Positions 17,449 through 24,959 of a DNA stretch of 64,000 nucleotides are shown piece after piece. The position numbers were made by a program, and so were the translations under genes. Source of the DNA: Streptomyces griseoluteus (GTDB taxonomy: Bacteria > Actinomycetota > Actinomycetes > Streptomycetales > Streptomycetaceae); the NCBI GenBank assembly GCA_000717735.1, contig JOBE01000037.1, positions 12,975 to 76,974 of the forward strand. The letters run 5' to 3'. The first letter of the stretch is position 1. Every line of letters starts with the position of its first letter. The notes beneath the pieces are model-generated. The model was not told the origin of the DNA. It saw nothing but the letters and a program-made list of their open reading frames with translations, and did not search any database.

Positions 17449-19509
17449 TCAGACTCCGTCCTCGCGGCCCGGCGGCAGCGAGAGCTCCCGCCAGGCGCGG
17501 ATGTCGCGCGGCCAGTGGGTGGCCGCGTCCCAGAGCGAACCGCTGCCCGTCAGATGACGGCCGGAGAGCCGGCGCAGTTCGTGCGCGAGGCGGTCGGCCA
17601 CCTCGTCGTCGGGCAGTGCGAGCGGATCGGTAAGCAGCCATACGGCGTGCAGCAATCGCCGTACGGAAAGGTGGAGTTCGGTGGTGTCGGCGTCGAGCCC
17701 CGACGGGAGGTCGCCCGACGGGGCCTGCCCCAGGGCGACGGCCCGGCGCGGGTCGGGGCCCGGCCGGTTCCGCTCGCGCGGGTACGGCGCGGAGCCGATG
17801 AACCGCAGCCGCCCCAGCCAGCCGAGGACGTCCTGCTCGGGGAAGGTCTCCCGCAGATGGGTGACGGCGTCCTCGGTGCGGCCGAGCGCCAGGTCGTGAT
17901 GGAGCCGGTACGGGCCCGGCTCCGGCCCGTAGTGCCGGTGCAGGGTCGCGTGGACGGCCTGCCAGGCCGCGTAGTGCGGATGGTCGCCGTCCTCGAAGCG
18001 GAGCCTGTGCAGGAGCAGGGCGCGGAGCAGCGGGTCGGCGACGAAGTGCCCGGGGCCCTCCTGCCAGTTCTCCGAACGCAGCTGGTCACGGACGCGCAGC
18101 GCCACGTCCCCGTCCAGGGACTCGCCCTGGAGCCGGGCGTGGGCGAGCATCCGGGCGGACTCCTCGTCGTGGGCGGCGGCGAGTACGGCGTACGGGCCGG
18201 GCCGCCGCACCGGGAGGAGTTCGGCGAGCAGGGTCGGGGCGACGGGCACCGGCGGGGTGTCCTCGCGCAGCTCCACCGTCAGGTCGAGCAGCCGGCCGGG
18301 GGTGAGCCCGGCCCGCAGGTGCTCGGGCGCCTCGCCCGCGGCCCGGCCGAGGAGCGCCACACCGAGCGGCCTGCCGCCGGTCAACCGGTGGACCGCACGG
18401 GCGAGTTCGGTGGGCGTGCGGCCCGCAGGGTCGTGGTGGTCGAACGCGGAGCGGGTCTGCGCGGGGGAGAGCGGGGTCAGTTCGACGGCGAGGATCCCGG
18501 AGCCGACGCTCGTGCCGCGCGGGCACGGCGCCCGGTGCGCGGTCTCCGGCAGCCGGGTCCTGGTCGCCTGCCGCAGCCCCTCGTGGTCGCGGATCCGGGA
18601 GGCGGCGAGGATGACGACCCGGTCGCGGCGGCCCTCGGCGCGGGCGCGCAGCACCGGCTCGACGAGCTGTCGGCCGAGCGGCTCGTGGGCGTTGTCGAGG
18701 AGGACGAGCGGGCGGCCGATGCGGCCGCCGCGCCGCAGCCCGGTGTAGGGGTACAGCAGGTCCTCGGTCAGGGCGACGACGAGGAAGTCCTCCGCCTCGC
18801 GGCGGCGCCGGCCGCCCTGCTCGAAGTCGATCGCGAGCTGCTGCAGACCGGCCTTTCCGTTGCCGCCCGCGTTGCGGTAGGTGCCGTACCAGTTCTCCGA
18901 ACTGCGCTGGAGGCGGCTGAACACCTCCTCCAGGACGGTCTCCACGGTCGCTTCCGCGAGCAGCCCGGCGAGCGGGACGGCGGCCTCCGCGAACCGCGCG
19001 GCGAGCTTGGCGAGGACCTTGCCGACCCAGTTGGCGGCGGCGCCCCTGGTCGCGTCGACGGTGGAGAGCAGCGGCCCGAGCCGCAGCAGGTCGCGCCGGG
19101 CCCGCTCGTCGTCCTCCCGGGACCAGCTGAGCGAGGCGACGGCCACCAGGCCGAGCGAGAGCCGGGGGAACCGCACGGGCCGCGCGCCGAGCACCTTCGG
19201 CGACAGCTGGATGGCGAGCTCGGCGAGCGCCCCGGTGACCGGGGTCCAGCCGGGGCCGTGGTCGGCGGGCGGCTCGATGTGCGCGCAGTCGAGCAGCGCG
19301 AGCGGCGTGTACCCCTTGTAGCGGTTGCGGACCTCCTTGAGCAGGGCGGTCTTGCCCGTACCGCGCCCGCCGGTGAACACCGTGACCGGCGGGTCGTCGC
19401 CGTGCTCGAACGGCACCCGGGCGGCGCCGTGCCGGGTGAGGCCGCTGAGGCGCGCGACCAGCCCGGAGTCGTGCAGGACCGCCTCGCGGCCGTACAGCTC
19501 CCTGTCCAC
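17449..19509 (-). CDS. P-loop ATPase paired with the tethered binding protein
   Basis: A 686-residue predicted NTPase with a STAND-like layout. Walker A is FTGGRGTGKTALLKEV (about residues 45-60) and Walker B is RPLVLLDNAHEP (about 266-277). The rest is helical and Leu/Arg-rich with no known effector domain or membrane span. GTG 19509 is the start, preceded by a GGGTGG sequence. It is the first gene of a pair with the receptor-like protein. A CAACAC/GTGTTG inverted repeat lies upstream. The function is unknown; a signalling ATPase gated by the receptor is one hypothesis. Confidence 0.75.
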   Translation of the reverse strand: MDRELYGREAVLHDSGLVARLSGLTRHGAARVPFEHGDDPPVTVFTGGRGTGKTALLKEVRNRYKGYTPLALLDCAHIEPPADHGPGWTPVTGALAELAIQLSPKVLGARPVRFPRLSLGLVAVASLSWSREDDERARRDLLRLGPLLSTVDATRGAAANWVGKVLAKLAARFAEAAVPLAGLLAEATVETVLEEVFSRLQRSSENWYGTYRNAGGNGKAGLQQLAIDFEQGGRRRREAEDFLVVALTEDLLYPYTGLRRGGRIGRPLVLLDNAHEPLGRQLVEPVLRARAEGRRDRVVILAASRIRDHEGLRQATRTRLPETAHRAPCPRGTSVGSGILAVELTPLSPAQTRSAFDHHDPAGRTPTELARAVHRLTGGRPLGVALLGRAAGEAPEHLRAGLTPGRLLDLTVELREDTPPVPVAPTLLAELLPVRRPGPYAVLAAAHDEESARMLAHARLQGESLDGDVALRVRDQLRSENWQEGPGHFVADPLLRALLLHRLRFEDGDHPHYAAWQAVHATLHRHYGPEPGPYRLHHDLALGRTEDAVTHLRETFPEQDVLGWLGRLRFIGSAPYPRERNRPGPDPRRAVALGQAPSGDLPSGLDADTTELHLSVRRLLHAVWLLTDPLALPDDEVADRLAHELRRLSGRHLTGSGSLWDAATHWPRDIRAWRELSLPPGREDGV

Positions 19510-19531
19510 GACCCGCCACCCCCGTCACAGT

Positions 19532-19558
19532 CAACACAAGGATATCGACGGCGTGTTG
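19532..19558. promoter_or_regulatory. Inverted repeat upstream of the ATPase gene
   Basis: CAACAC (19532-19537) and GTGTTG (19553-19558) are separated by 15 bases in the 99-base gap before the ATPase start; a further TGTGTTGT copy is near 19600. It could be a regulator site for the ATPase-receptor operon. Confidence 0.3.
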
Positions 19559-19608
19559 GTAAGCGTCCGACTTTTCGACACTGTCTTCGAGTCGTTGCGG
19601 ATGTGTTG

Positions 19609-20517
19609 TCAGTCGGCGGCGATGGCGTCGAGCTGGGCCCGCAGGTAGCCGTGCGACTCGATGCCGTGGATCGTCGTCCCGGGCGTGCACTCGTAGAAGT
19701 ACACCAGCGACATCAGCTCCTCGGCGGGCGCGTCGGCCGGCGGTGGCAGTACCCGGTGGCGCCCCGAACGCCACCGCCCTTCCGTCCAACCGGCCATCAG
19801 GTCACCGATGTTGACGGTGAAGGCGTCGGGATCGTACGGAGCGTCCTGCCAGCCCCCCGCCTCGGTGAAGACCTGGAGCCCGCCCTTGCCCGCCTCCCGG
19901 TCCAGGAGCGTGACCGTGCCGAAGTCGGTGTGCGGCCCGATCCGGAACTGGCCCGGCTCCGGCTCGCCCGTCCGCTCCCGCGCCGGGTACCAGTTGATGT
20001 TGAAACCGAAGGTGGGGTGCCCGGTGTGCCGGGTGAAGAAGTCCCGCTCCTCGCCCAGCGCCTCGCCGAGCAGGTCGAGGACGCGGTCGGCGAGCGCCTT
20101 CATCTGCGCGAGGTAGGCCTCCACCAGGGGCCTCAGCCCGGGGACCTCGGCGGGCCAGGTGTTCGGCAGGAACCACTCGGCGTCCACGGCCGGGTCCCCG
20201 GTCGGCTCGTCCGCCGCGAAGGACAGCGACTCCTTCAGGTCCGGCGGGGTCACGGTCCCCTCCGCGTACCCGTTGGCCTCGGCCCCGGGCCCGAGCCACC
20301 CACGGCCGCCGACCCGCACGGCGTACGGCTCCTTGACGGCGGCCGGCAGGTGGAAGAAGCGGCGGGCGGCGGTCCGGATGTCCTTCCGGAGCCCGGGGTC
20401 GACGCCGTGCCCGGTGACGAGCAGGAACCCGGCGTCGCGGAGGGCGCGGTCGACGGCGGGGAGCTGGGGGGCGGGGTCGCGGCGCAGGTCGACGGTCGGA
20501 AGGCTCGCCTCACTCAT
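19609..20517 (-). CDS. 2-oxoglutarate/Fe(II) dioxygenase, isopenicillin N synthase-like
   Basis: A 302-residue oxygenase of the isopenicillin N synthase/2OG-Fe(II) superfamily. The DIOX_N-like region contains DAGFLLVTGHGVDPGLRKDI, and the jelly roll supplies the iron ligands in IGPHTDFGTVTLLD (H and D) and SGRHRVLPP (H, plus the R that binds the co-substrate). Length is normal. ATG 20517 overlaps the preceding deaminase gene by 8 bases, so the two are co-translated. The pairing suggests a nucleobase-related or secondary-metabolite substrate, but no substrate can be read from sequence. Confidence 0.9.
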   Translation of the reverse strand: MSEASLPTVDLRRDPAPQLPAVDRALRDAGFLLVTGHGVDPGLRKDIRTAARRFFHLPAAVKEPYAVRVGGRGWLGPGAEANGYAEGTVTPPDLKESLSFAADEPTGDPAVDAEWFLPNTWPAEVPGLRPLVEAYLAQMKALADRVLDLLGEALGEERDFFTRHTGHPTFGFNINWYPARERTGEPEPGQFRIGPHTDFGTVTLLDREAGKGGLQVFTEAGGWQDAPYDPDAFTVNIGDLMAGWTEGRWRSGRHRVLPPPADAPAEELMSLVYFYECTPGTTIHGIESHGYLRAQLDAIAAD

Positions 20518-20962
20518 CGCCGATGTCCTCGCTCCAGAGGGCGGGGTTCCGCTCGATGAACTCCCGCATGAGGCCGACGCATTCGGGGTCGTCGAGCACC
20601 AGGACCTCCACGCCGTGCTCGGCCAGCCAGTCGTGCCCGCCGTGGAAGGTCTCCGCCTCGCCGACGACGACCCGCGAGATCCCGAACTGCCGCACGAGCC
20701 CGGAGCAGTACCAGCACGGCGAGAGGGTCGTGACCATCGTCGTCCCCCGGTACGAGCGCTGCCGCCCGGCGGCCCGGAACGCGGCGGTCTCCCCGTGCGC
20801 GGACGGGTCCCCGTCCTGCACGCGCCGATTGTGCCCCCGCCCGAGCAGCGAGCCGTCGGCCCCGTAGAGCGCGGCCCCGATGGGAATCCCCCCTTCGGCG
20901 AGCCCGGCGCGGGCCTCGTCGAGGGCGGTGGCGAGCCAGCGGCGTGCTTGTTCCTGATCCAT
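20510..20962 (-). CDS. Cytosine deaminase, yeast (CDA-fold) type
   Basis: A 150-residue zinc deaminase. The zinc site is SAHGETAAF (His and catalytic Glu) and TTLSPCWYCSG (two Cys). The whole protein, not only the motifs, looks like the fungal cytosine deaminase Fcy1: GGIPIGAALYGADGSLLGRG, HNRRVQDGDPSAHGE, RVVVGEAETF and the C-terminal FIERNPALWSEDIG. It would hydrolyse cytosine to uracil and ammonia. This differs from the large TIM-barrel CodA common in bacteria. It heads an operon with a 2OG dioxygenase. The assignment rests on remembered Fcy1 sequence. Confidence 0.82.
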   Translation of the reverse strand: MDQEQARRWLATALDEARAGLAEGGIPIGAALYGADGSLLGRGHNRRVQDGDPSAHGETAAFRAAGRQRSYRGTTMVTTLSPCWYCSGLVRQFGISRVVVGEAETFHGGHDWLAEHGVEVLVLDDPECVGLMREFIERNPALWSEDIGDE

Positions 20963-21086
20963 GGCGGAAGCCTTCCCCGGCGGCCTGGTGACATCACACC
21001 TGTCCGGCGCTCCACGTGTGGCGACGCGCGGTCGGCGCGGGCCATGCTCCGGCTGGATACGCTGGCCAGGGCACCCCTTGGAGGAC

Positions 21087-21440
21087 ATGGTGACGACACA
21101 GCCTGACCACACCGGAGAACTCATCCCGCGCCCCGAGCAGACTCCCTCCGCTCTGCGGGCAGCCCTCGCGGTCGTCGCGCCCGAGCGGCTGCCCGAGATG
21201 GACGCCAGCCAGCGAGCCGCCGTGGCGGAGGCCATCGAGCAGAGCGGTATCACCCCGCTGCGCATGTTCCTGATCCAGTGGGCCGCCGTCATCGAGATCG
21301 AACGCTTCCCCGACACCGCCCGCGAACTGCGCCGCGCCGAGTACCTGGCCCGGATCGCCGAGGACCCGGAGGAGAGCCGGCGATATGTACGGGCGGCGGG
21401 GGACATCATCCGTGCGGCGCACAGGGCGGTGGGCGGGTGA
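21087..21440 (+). CDS. DUF6247-like protein, candidate antitoxin
   Basis: A protein of about 117 residues matching the small DUF6247-type pattern: TPSALRAALAVVAPERLPEM followed by a helix and FLIQWAAVIEIERFP. It is predicted helical, soluble, with no enzyme motif. GGAGG lies at 21080-21084; the spacing favours GTG 21090 over ATG 21087. Its stop overlaps the next gene (GTGA), and the two-gene layout with a short second protein resembles a type II toxin-antitoxin module. That role is inference. Confidence 0.65.
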   Translation: MVTTQPDHTGELIPRPEQTPSALRAALAVVAPERLPEMDASQRAAVAEAIEQSGITPLRMFLIQWAAVIEIERFPDTARELRRAEYLARIAEDPEESRRYVRAAGDIIRAAHRAVGG

Positions 21441-21688
21441 GCTGGAGGTGGGAGTACGACCCCAGCGAGGAGTACGTGATCGGGGGCGCGCCGCCGGCGT
21501 TCGTCGCCGAAGTGGAGAAACGGGCCGATGAGCTGGTCAGGGCAGCGGAGGCCCTCTACCTCGACGGCTCCTCGTTCCAGGGGGAGAACCCGAGGAGCGA
21601 ACACGTGCGGGTACCCGGGGGGATGTTCGTCTTCCTTCTCGTACCGCGCTATGAGCGCGGATACGTCCTCCAGGTGACCTATCTCTGA
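21437..21688 (+). CDS. Small protein, candidate RelE/ParE-like toxin
   Basis: An 83-residue protein translated from a GTG that overlaps the upstream stop. It begins MSWRWEYDPSEEYV, has a central helix VEKRADELVRAAEALYLDG and ends in two strand-like stretches, MFVFLLVPRYERGYVLQVTY. The small size, helix-then-strands order and coupling to an antitoxin-like gene suggest a RelE/ParE-type fold, but the basic active-site residues are not clear. Alternatively it is a conserved small protein of other function. Confidence 0.5.
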   Translation: MSWRWEYDPSEEYVIGGAPPAFVAEVEKRADELVRAAEALYLDGSSFQGENPRSEHVRVPGGMFVFLLVPRYERGYVLQVTYL

Positions 21689-21721
21689 GAGGCGGCGGTT
21701 TCAGCCGGCAGATGTCGATCC

Positions 21722-22129
21722 TTACGGCTGCGAGGGCTGGGCGGCTTCTGGGAAGCCCAACTCGTCCGGCAGCGCGCTGAACAGATCCTCGGCGAAAGGA
21801 TCCTGGGAGCGCAGCAACTCCTCGATCCGGGGCCGCTGCCCCGCGGTCCGGATGCCGGCTGCCGAAGCCCACAGGAGAGCACCTTCAGCGTCGGTCGGCA
21901 CCTCGGCGTCGAGCTCTGCGCGCTTGCGCCGCACGGCCTCGTCGAACTCGGGGGGCCACCCACCGTCCCAGATTCCCCGGGGCAGCTCCAGGGTCTGCCA
22001 GTCGCCCGGTCGCGGCCACCACTCATGTACGCGGTCCTTCAACCCTTCTTGCTCGATGCTGCCGAACAGGGGTGCTGACCGCAGTGGACGCTCGCTCCGG
22101 GCGAAGACCAGGTGACCCGAAAATCCCAT
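21722..22129 (-). CDS. Conserved hypothetical protein
   Basis: A 135-residue soluble protein starting MGFSGHLVFARSERPLRSAP, with a conserved-looking middle WWPRPGDWQTLELPRGIWDG and a Glu/Leu-rich C-terminal helix region. I recognise the N-terminal pattern as common in Streptomyces but know no function. It lies between the candidate toxin gene (convergent) and a GntR gene (same strand, 63 bases upstream). Confidence 0.7.
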   Translation of the reverse strand: MGFSGHLVFARSERPLRSAPLFGSIEQEGLKDRVHEWWPRPGDWQTLELPRGIWDGGWPPEFDEAVRRKRAELDAEVPTDAEGALLWASAAGIRTAGQRPRIEELLRSQDPFAEDLFSALPDELGFPEAAQPSQP

Positions 22130-22192
22130 GGACGCTCCTCGTTGAATTCGAGCGCACCCTATGGGCTGCCGCTGACACCACAGAAGGGAGTG

Positions 22193-22960
22193 TCACTCCA
22201 CGGCCGACCGGTACCTCATCCTGTAGCGGTGCGCCGCCTTCGTCATCAGTGTGACCTCGATCGGGCGTCGATCGTCCGAACAGACGACCCGGAAGGCGAA
22301 CAGAACCGGCATGTCCTTCGGGAGTTCGAGCGCGACGACTTCCTCCTCCGTCGGGATCTCCGACGACAGCTCGTCCACGAACTCTCGCGGGGGGAATCCC
22401 AGGGAGTCGAGCAGAGCCGGCGTGCCGCCTCGGATCCGCTTCTTCTCCAGCATCGCCGTGCCCTCGACCAGGCTCAGCGGGTAGTACGACCTCGTGAGCT
22501 CCGTGGGCTCGTCGTCCAGGAACAGGATCTGCTTGCGCAGCACGGCAGGCTCGCCCTCCTCCAACCGCAGGGCCTCGGCCACTTCCCGCGGCGGGACGAC
22601 GACCGCGACGTCGAGGAGCCGCGACCTGCCGACCTGCTGCCGCTTCGCTGCCTCGGACACCCACGGGTAGGGATCGCCCGGCCCGGCCGGCTTCATGTAG
22701 CTGAGCGGCTCGATGGACTGCTGTGCGTGCTGCCGCACGTATACGCCCCTGCCGGGGAGCCCTTCGAGCAGCCCTTCGGCCTTCAGCATCTGGAGGGCCT
22801 TCTGCACGGTGGTGTTGGCGACGCCGCCGTGCTGTTCCATCAGCTCTGCCGTCGAGCCGAGCTTGCTGCCCGGAGGGAGTTCTCCACGGGTGATCCGGCG
22901 TCGCAGCTCCGCCGCGATCTTCTGGTGCGGTGATCTCGGATCCTTGAACTCCTTCGGCAT
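22193..22960 (-). CDS. GntR family regulator with UTRA domain
   Basis: A 255-residue HutC-type repressor. The winged helix covers about residues 8-75 (IAAELRRRITRGELPPGSKL; VANTTVQKALQMLKAEGLLE; RGVYV). The UTRA ligand domain follows, with LRLEEGEPAVLRKQILFLDD and the strand-rich ending EVTLMTKAAHRYRMRYRSAV. ATG 22960 shares one base with the stop of the upstream UTRA-only gene (TGATG), so the two are translationally coupled. The ligand is unknown. This layout resembles regulators around actinomycete mobile or accessory loci, but no integrase or replication gene is seen here. Confidence 0.9.
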   Translation of the reverse strand: MPKEFKDPRSPHQKIAAELRRRITRGELPPGSKLGSTAELMEQHGGVANTTVQKALQMLKAEGLLEGLPGRGVYVRQHAQQSIEPLSYMKPAGPGDPYPWVSEAAKRQQVGRSRLLDVAVVVPPREVAEALRLEEGEPAVLRKQILFLDDEPTELTRSYYPLSLVEGTAMLEKKRIRGGTPALLDSLGFPPREFVDELSSEIPTEEEVVALELPKDMPVLFAFRVVCSDDRRPIEVTLMTKAAHRYRMRYRSAVE

Positions 22961-23505
22961 CACACGCCCTGCTTCCCGAGCCGGTATGTGAGGTGCCTGT
23001 CGGCCGGCATGGTCATCACGGAGGCCTCCATCGGCGTCCCGTCGGCGGTCCGCGTCAGGCGGAGCAGGCGCAGGACGGCGCTCCCCTCGGGCAGGCCCAA
23101 GTGCTCGCACTCGTCCACGGTGGCGAGGGCGGCACTCACGTCCTCCACGACCTCGGCGCCGGTGTACCCCAGGTCCCTGAGCAGGCTGATGGCGCCGCCA
23201 GGAACCTTGCGCCGTTCCGCGAGCGGTGTGCCGGAGGCGATGGCGAGCGGGTAGTAGGAGTCGGCCAGCTCCACGGGCTGGTCGTCGAGCAGGATCAGCC
23301 GGCGCCTGACGATCACGTGCTCACCGGGAGGCAACTGCAGGGCAGCGCGGACAGCGTCGGGAGCGACCACTTCGCCGGCCTGGAGCAGCAGTTGGCCGCC
23401 ACGGCGCCCGCGTCGACAGGCCTCATCGGTCCACGCGTCCTGCCGGCCAGGTGCGCGTGGGGCCAGGTAGGGCGCAGTCTCGCTGATCCACGCATCGCCC
23501 GACAT
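22960..23505 (-). CDS. UTRA domain protein lacking a DNA-binding domain
   Basis: A 181-residue protein with a UTRA effector domain (LQLPPGEHVIVRRRLILLDD; ADSYYPLAIASGTPL; EASVMTMPADRHLTYRLGK) but no winged helix; the N-terminal ~45 residues are not GntR-like. ATG 23505 has GGAGGT 6 bases upstream. It may sense the same class of ligand as the coupled GntR protein, perhaps as a partner or titrating subunit. The split is real at the gene level because start and ribosome-binding site are clear. Confidence 0.8.
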   Translation of the reverse strand: MSGDAWISETAPYLAPRAPGRQDAWTDEACRRGRRGGQLLLQAGEVVAPDAVRAALQLPPGEHVIVRRRLILLDDQPVELADSYYPLAIASGTPLAERRKVPGGAISLLRDLGYTGAEVVEDVSAALATVDECEHLGLPEGSAVLRLLRLTRTADGTPMEASVMTMPADRHLTYRLGKQGV

Positions 23506-23564
23506 GCTCGTACCTCCGACTCAGTGTTGTCAGCGACCCTACTTCCTTCAGCCGAACCAGTGGA

Positions 23565-23592
23565 TTTACCTTAAGCGCTTGCCGCTTATAGC
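23565..23592 (+). promoter_or_regulatory. Promoter of the 63-residue ORF
   Basis: TTTACC (23565-23570) and TATAGC (23587-23592) are 16 bases apart, 23 bases before the ATG at 23616. The spacer holds the symmetric-looking run CTTAAGCGCTTGCCGCTTAT, a possible operator shared with the divergent UTRA gene. Confidence 0.4.
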
Positions 23593-23615
23593 GGCGTGCG
23601 CCTAAGGTCGCCGTC

Positions 23616-23807
23616 ATGGAAACGATGGACGCCGACGGGCAGTCGCAGGGTGCACCAGTGCCGCCCTCGGGCTTGAGCCCGGCCCTCCGCGCTCGCGCCG
23701 AAGCCGGATGGCGGAGGTTTCTCGATCGGTGGTCCGAGGTCCGCGAGGAGCCGGAAGCGAACCCGATGGGCCCCGTGGAGGCTCTTAACCGCCGTCAGTG
23801 GGAGTGA
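23616..23807 (+). CDS. Small hypothetical protein, 63 residues
   Basis: A 63-residue hydrophilic protein (central ALRARAEAGWRRFLDRWSEV helix, C-terminal EALNRRQWE). No known domain. It is divergent from the UTRA gene, has a plausible promoter, and its 3' end overlaps the convergent short GntR gene by 23 bases. A second in-frame ATG lies two codons downstream. Coding status is moderately supported by codon use and context. Confidence 0.55.
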   Translation: METMDADGQSQGAPVPPSGLSPALRARAEAGWRRFLDRWSEVREEPEANPMGPVEALNRRQWE

Positions 23808-24027
23808 CGAAAGAGCCCTTGCCGGGCACGGTGATGATCAGTCCGCGCTCGCGAAGTTCACGCATGGCTCGGCGGGCGGTCAGTACGGCGATGCCGTACT
23901 CCTCGGCGAGACGGACCGGCGTGGGGATCATCCGGTCGGGGGCGTACTCCCCGGTCTCGATCTTCGCTGCGATCACTTCGGCCAGCTGCATGTACAGGGG
24001 GCGGGCCGACTGCGGGTCCAGGCTCAT
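23785..24027 (-). CDS. GntR-type regulator, winged-helix domain only
   Basis: An 80-residue protein consisting only of a GntR winged helix: PLYMQLAEVIAAKIETGEYA, the recognition region YGIAVLTARRAMRELRERG and the wing IITVPGKGSFVTP. There is no ligand domain. ATG 24027 starts just before the domain, though its ribosome-binding site is weak; the frame extends to 24093. A 14-base perfect palindrome at 24081-24094 lies upstream and is a likely autoregulatory site. It may cooperate with the UTRA-only protein nearby. Confidence 0.82.
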   Translation of the reverse strand: MSLDPQSARPLYMQLAEVIAAKIETGEYAPDRMIPTPVRLAEEYGIAVLTARRAMRELRERGLIITVPGKGSFVTPTDGG

Positions 24028-24080
24028 GGGCTCAAGATAGATAGTCACACAAATACACGTTCGGATGGATCTAGCTACAG

Positions 24081-24104
24081 CGTGATGCATCACGGTGCAT
24101 CACG
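24081..24104. promoter_or_regulatory. Palindromic operator between divergent genes
   Basis: CGTGATGCATCACG (24081-24094) is a perfect 14-base palindrome, and TGCATCACG repeats 10 bases further on (24096-24104). It lies between the HTH-only GntR gene and the divergent small-protein genes, and is a candidate GntR site. Confidence 0.55.
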
Positions 24105-24195
24105 ACCTACGGTGTGGGGCACGAAACAGAAGACCCCGGCGACCGCTGCAACCGGCCCCGGGGCATGGCCACCAACTACCAACGGAGTTGATGAC

Positions 24196-24543
24196 GTGCG
24201 GAACCCTATCGCGCGCCTGCTGGGCAGGGTCCTGATTCCCGTACTGCTCGGGCTGCTCATGCTGAGCCTGCCGCCCACCGGGCGGCACCGGCCCCGCCCC
24301 GTCGCCCACCCCCGGCCGGCGCCCCGGCGCCAGGCGCCGCGCCACCGCGCACCCGCCCGGCGATCCCCTTACGCCCAGGAACAGACGGCGCCGATCGACG
24401 GCTCCCGGTCGCCCCTGGAGCGTCCCTACCTGGCGGCCGCCTCGGCGCGGGCCGTGCAGCGGAGGCGGCGGCGGGCGTTGTGGCTGGCCACCGTCGGGGT
24501 GGACGTCGACCAGCGGAACATCCACGCCGGGGCCGCCCGATGA
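24196..24543 (+). CDS. Small basic membrane-associated protein
   Basis: A 115-residue protein of a type frequent beside GntR genes in Streptomyces. It begins MRNPIARLLGRVLIPVLLG and has one hydrophobic segment (about residues 6-28), then a Pro/Arg/His-rich linker and a conserved-looking tail RRRRALWLATVGVDVDQRN. GTG 24196 is chosen because GGAG precedes it. The stop overlaps the next gene (ATGA). Function unknown. Confidence 0.68.
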   Translation: MRNPIARLLGRVLIPVLLGLLMLSLPPTGRHRPRPVAHPRPAPRRQAPRHRAPARRSPYAQEQTAPIDGSRSPLERPYLAAASARAVQRRRRRALWLATVGVDVDQRNIHAGAAR

Positions 24544-24890
24544 GCCGCTGCGGGGCGCGGTGGTCCGTGTTCGACGTCGCCGAGGCGGTGCGGCCGGTGT
24601 GGGGCGGCTCCGTGTGCGTGCGCGCCGTGGGGCATGACGGTCCACACCGGGACCGTGCGGGCGACGGCTGGTGGGTGACGCCGGAGATCGCGGACGCCGT
24701 GACCGTGTCCCTGCTGGCGGGCGCCCTCATGGCCGCGCCCGCCGAGCCGGAGTTCACGTCACCGCGCTGCGTCATGGGCCACCACGACCACTGCCGGGAC
24801 CATGTCCACCGCGACAGCGGCGTACAAGGGGTCCGTTATCTCGTGTGCGGGTGCGCCTGCCATGCGGCGGCGGTCTCGGTAGGCGAGTGA
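24540..24890 (+). CDS. Small Cys/His-rich hypothetical protein
   Basis: A 116-residue protein with several Cys and His residues: CGARW at the start, CVMGHHDHCRDHVHRD and LVCGCACHAAA near the end, which could bind a metal such as zinc. A VFDVAEAVRPVWGGSVCVRA segment and a GHDGPHR turn are also seen. It is translationally coupled to the upstream gene. I do not recognise the family. Confidence 0.65.
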   Translation: MSRCGARWSVFDVAEAVRPVWGGSVCVRAVGHDGPHRDRAGDGWWVTPEIADAVTVSLLAGALMAAPAEPEFTSPRCVMGHHDHCRDHVHRDSGVQGVRYLVCGCACHAAAVSVGE

Positions 24891-24908
24891 TCAGACCGCA
24901 GCGGACGA

Positions 24909-24941
24909 TTCCCGTCCACCTTTTCTCGTGGTGGACGGGAA
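24909..24941. terminator. Bidirectional terminator
   Basis: A perfect 12-base stem (TTCCCGTCCACC at 24909-24920, complement at 24930-24941) with loop TTTTCTCGT separates two convergent genes. Confidence 0.75.
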
Positions 24942-24959
24942 ACCGTCGACGCGTCGCTG

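Noticed and set aside
22193..24890. Actinomycete integrative conjugative element (AICE)
   Set aside because: GntR-type regulators fit, but no integrase, excisionase, replication initiator, FtsK-like transfer gene or attachment repeat was found.
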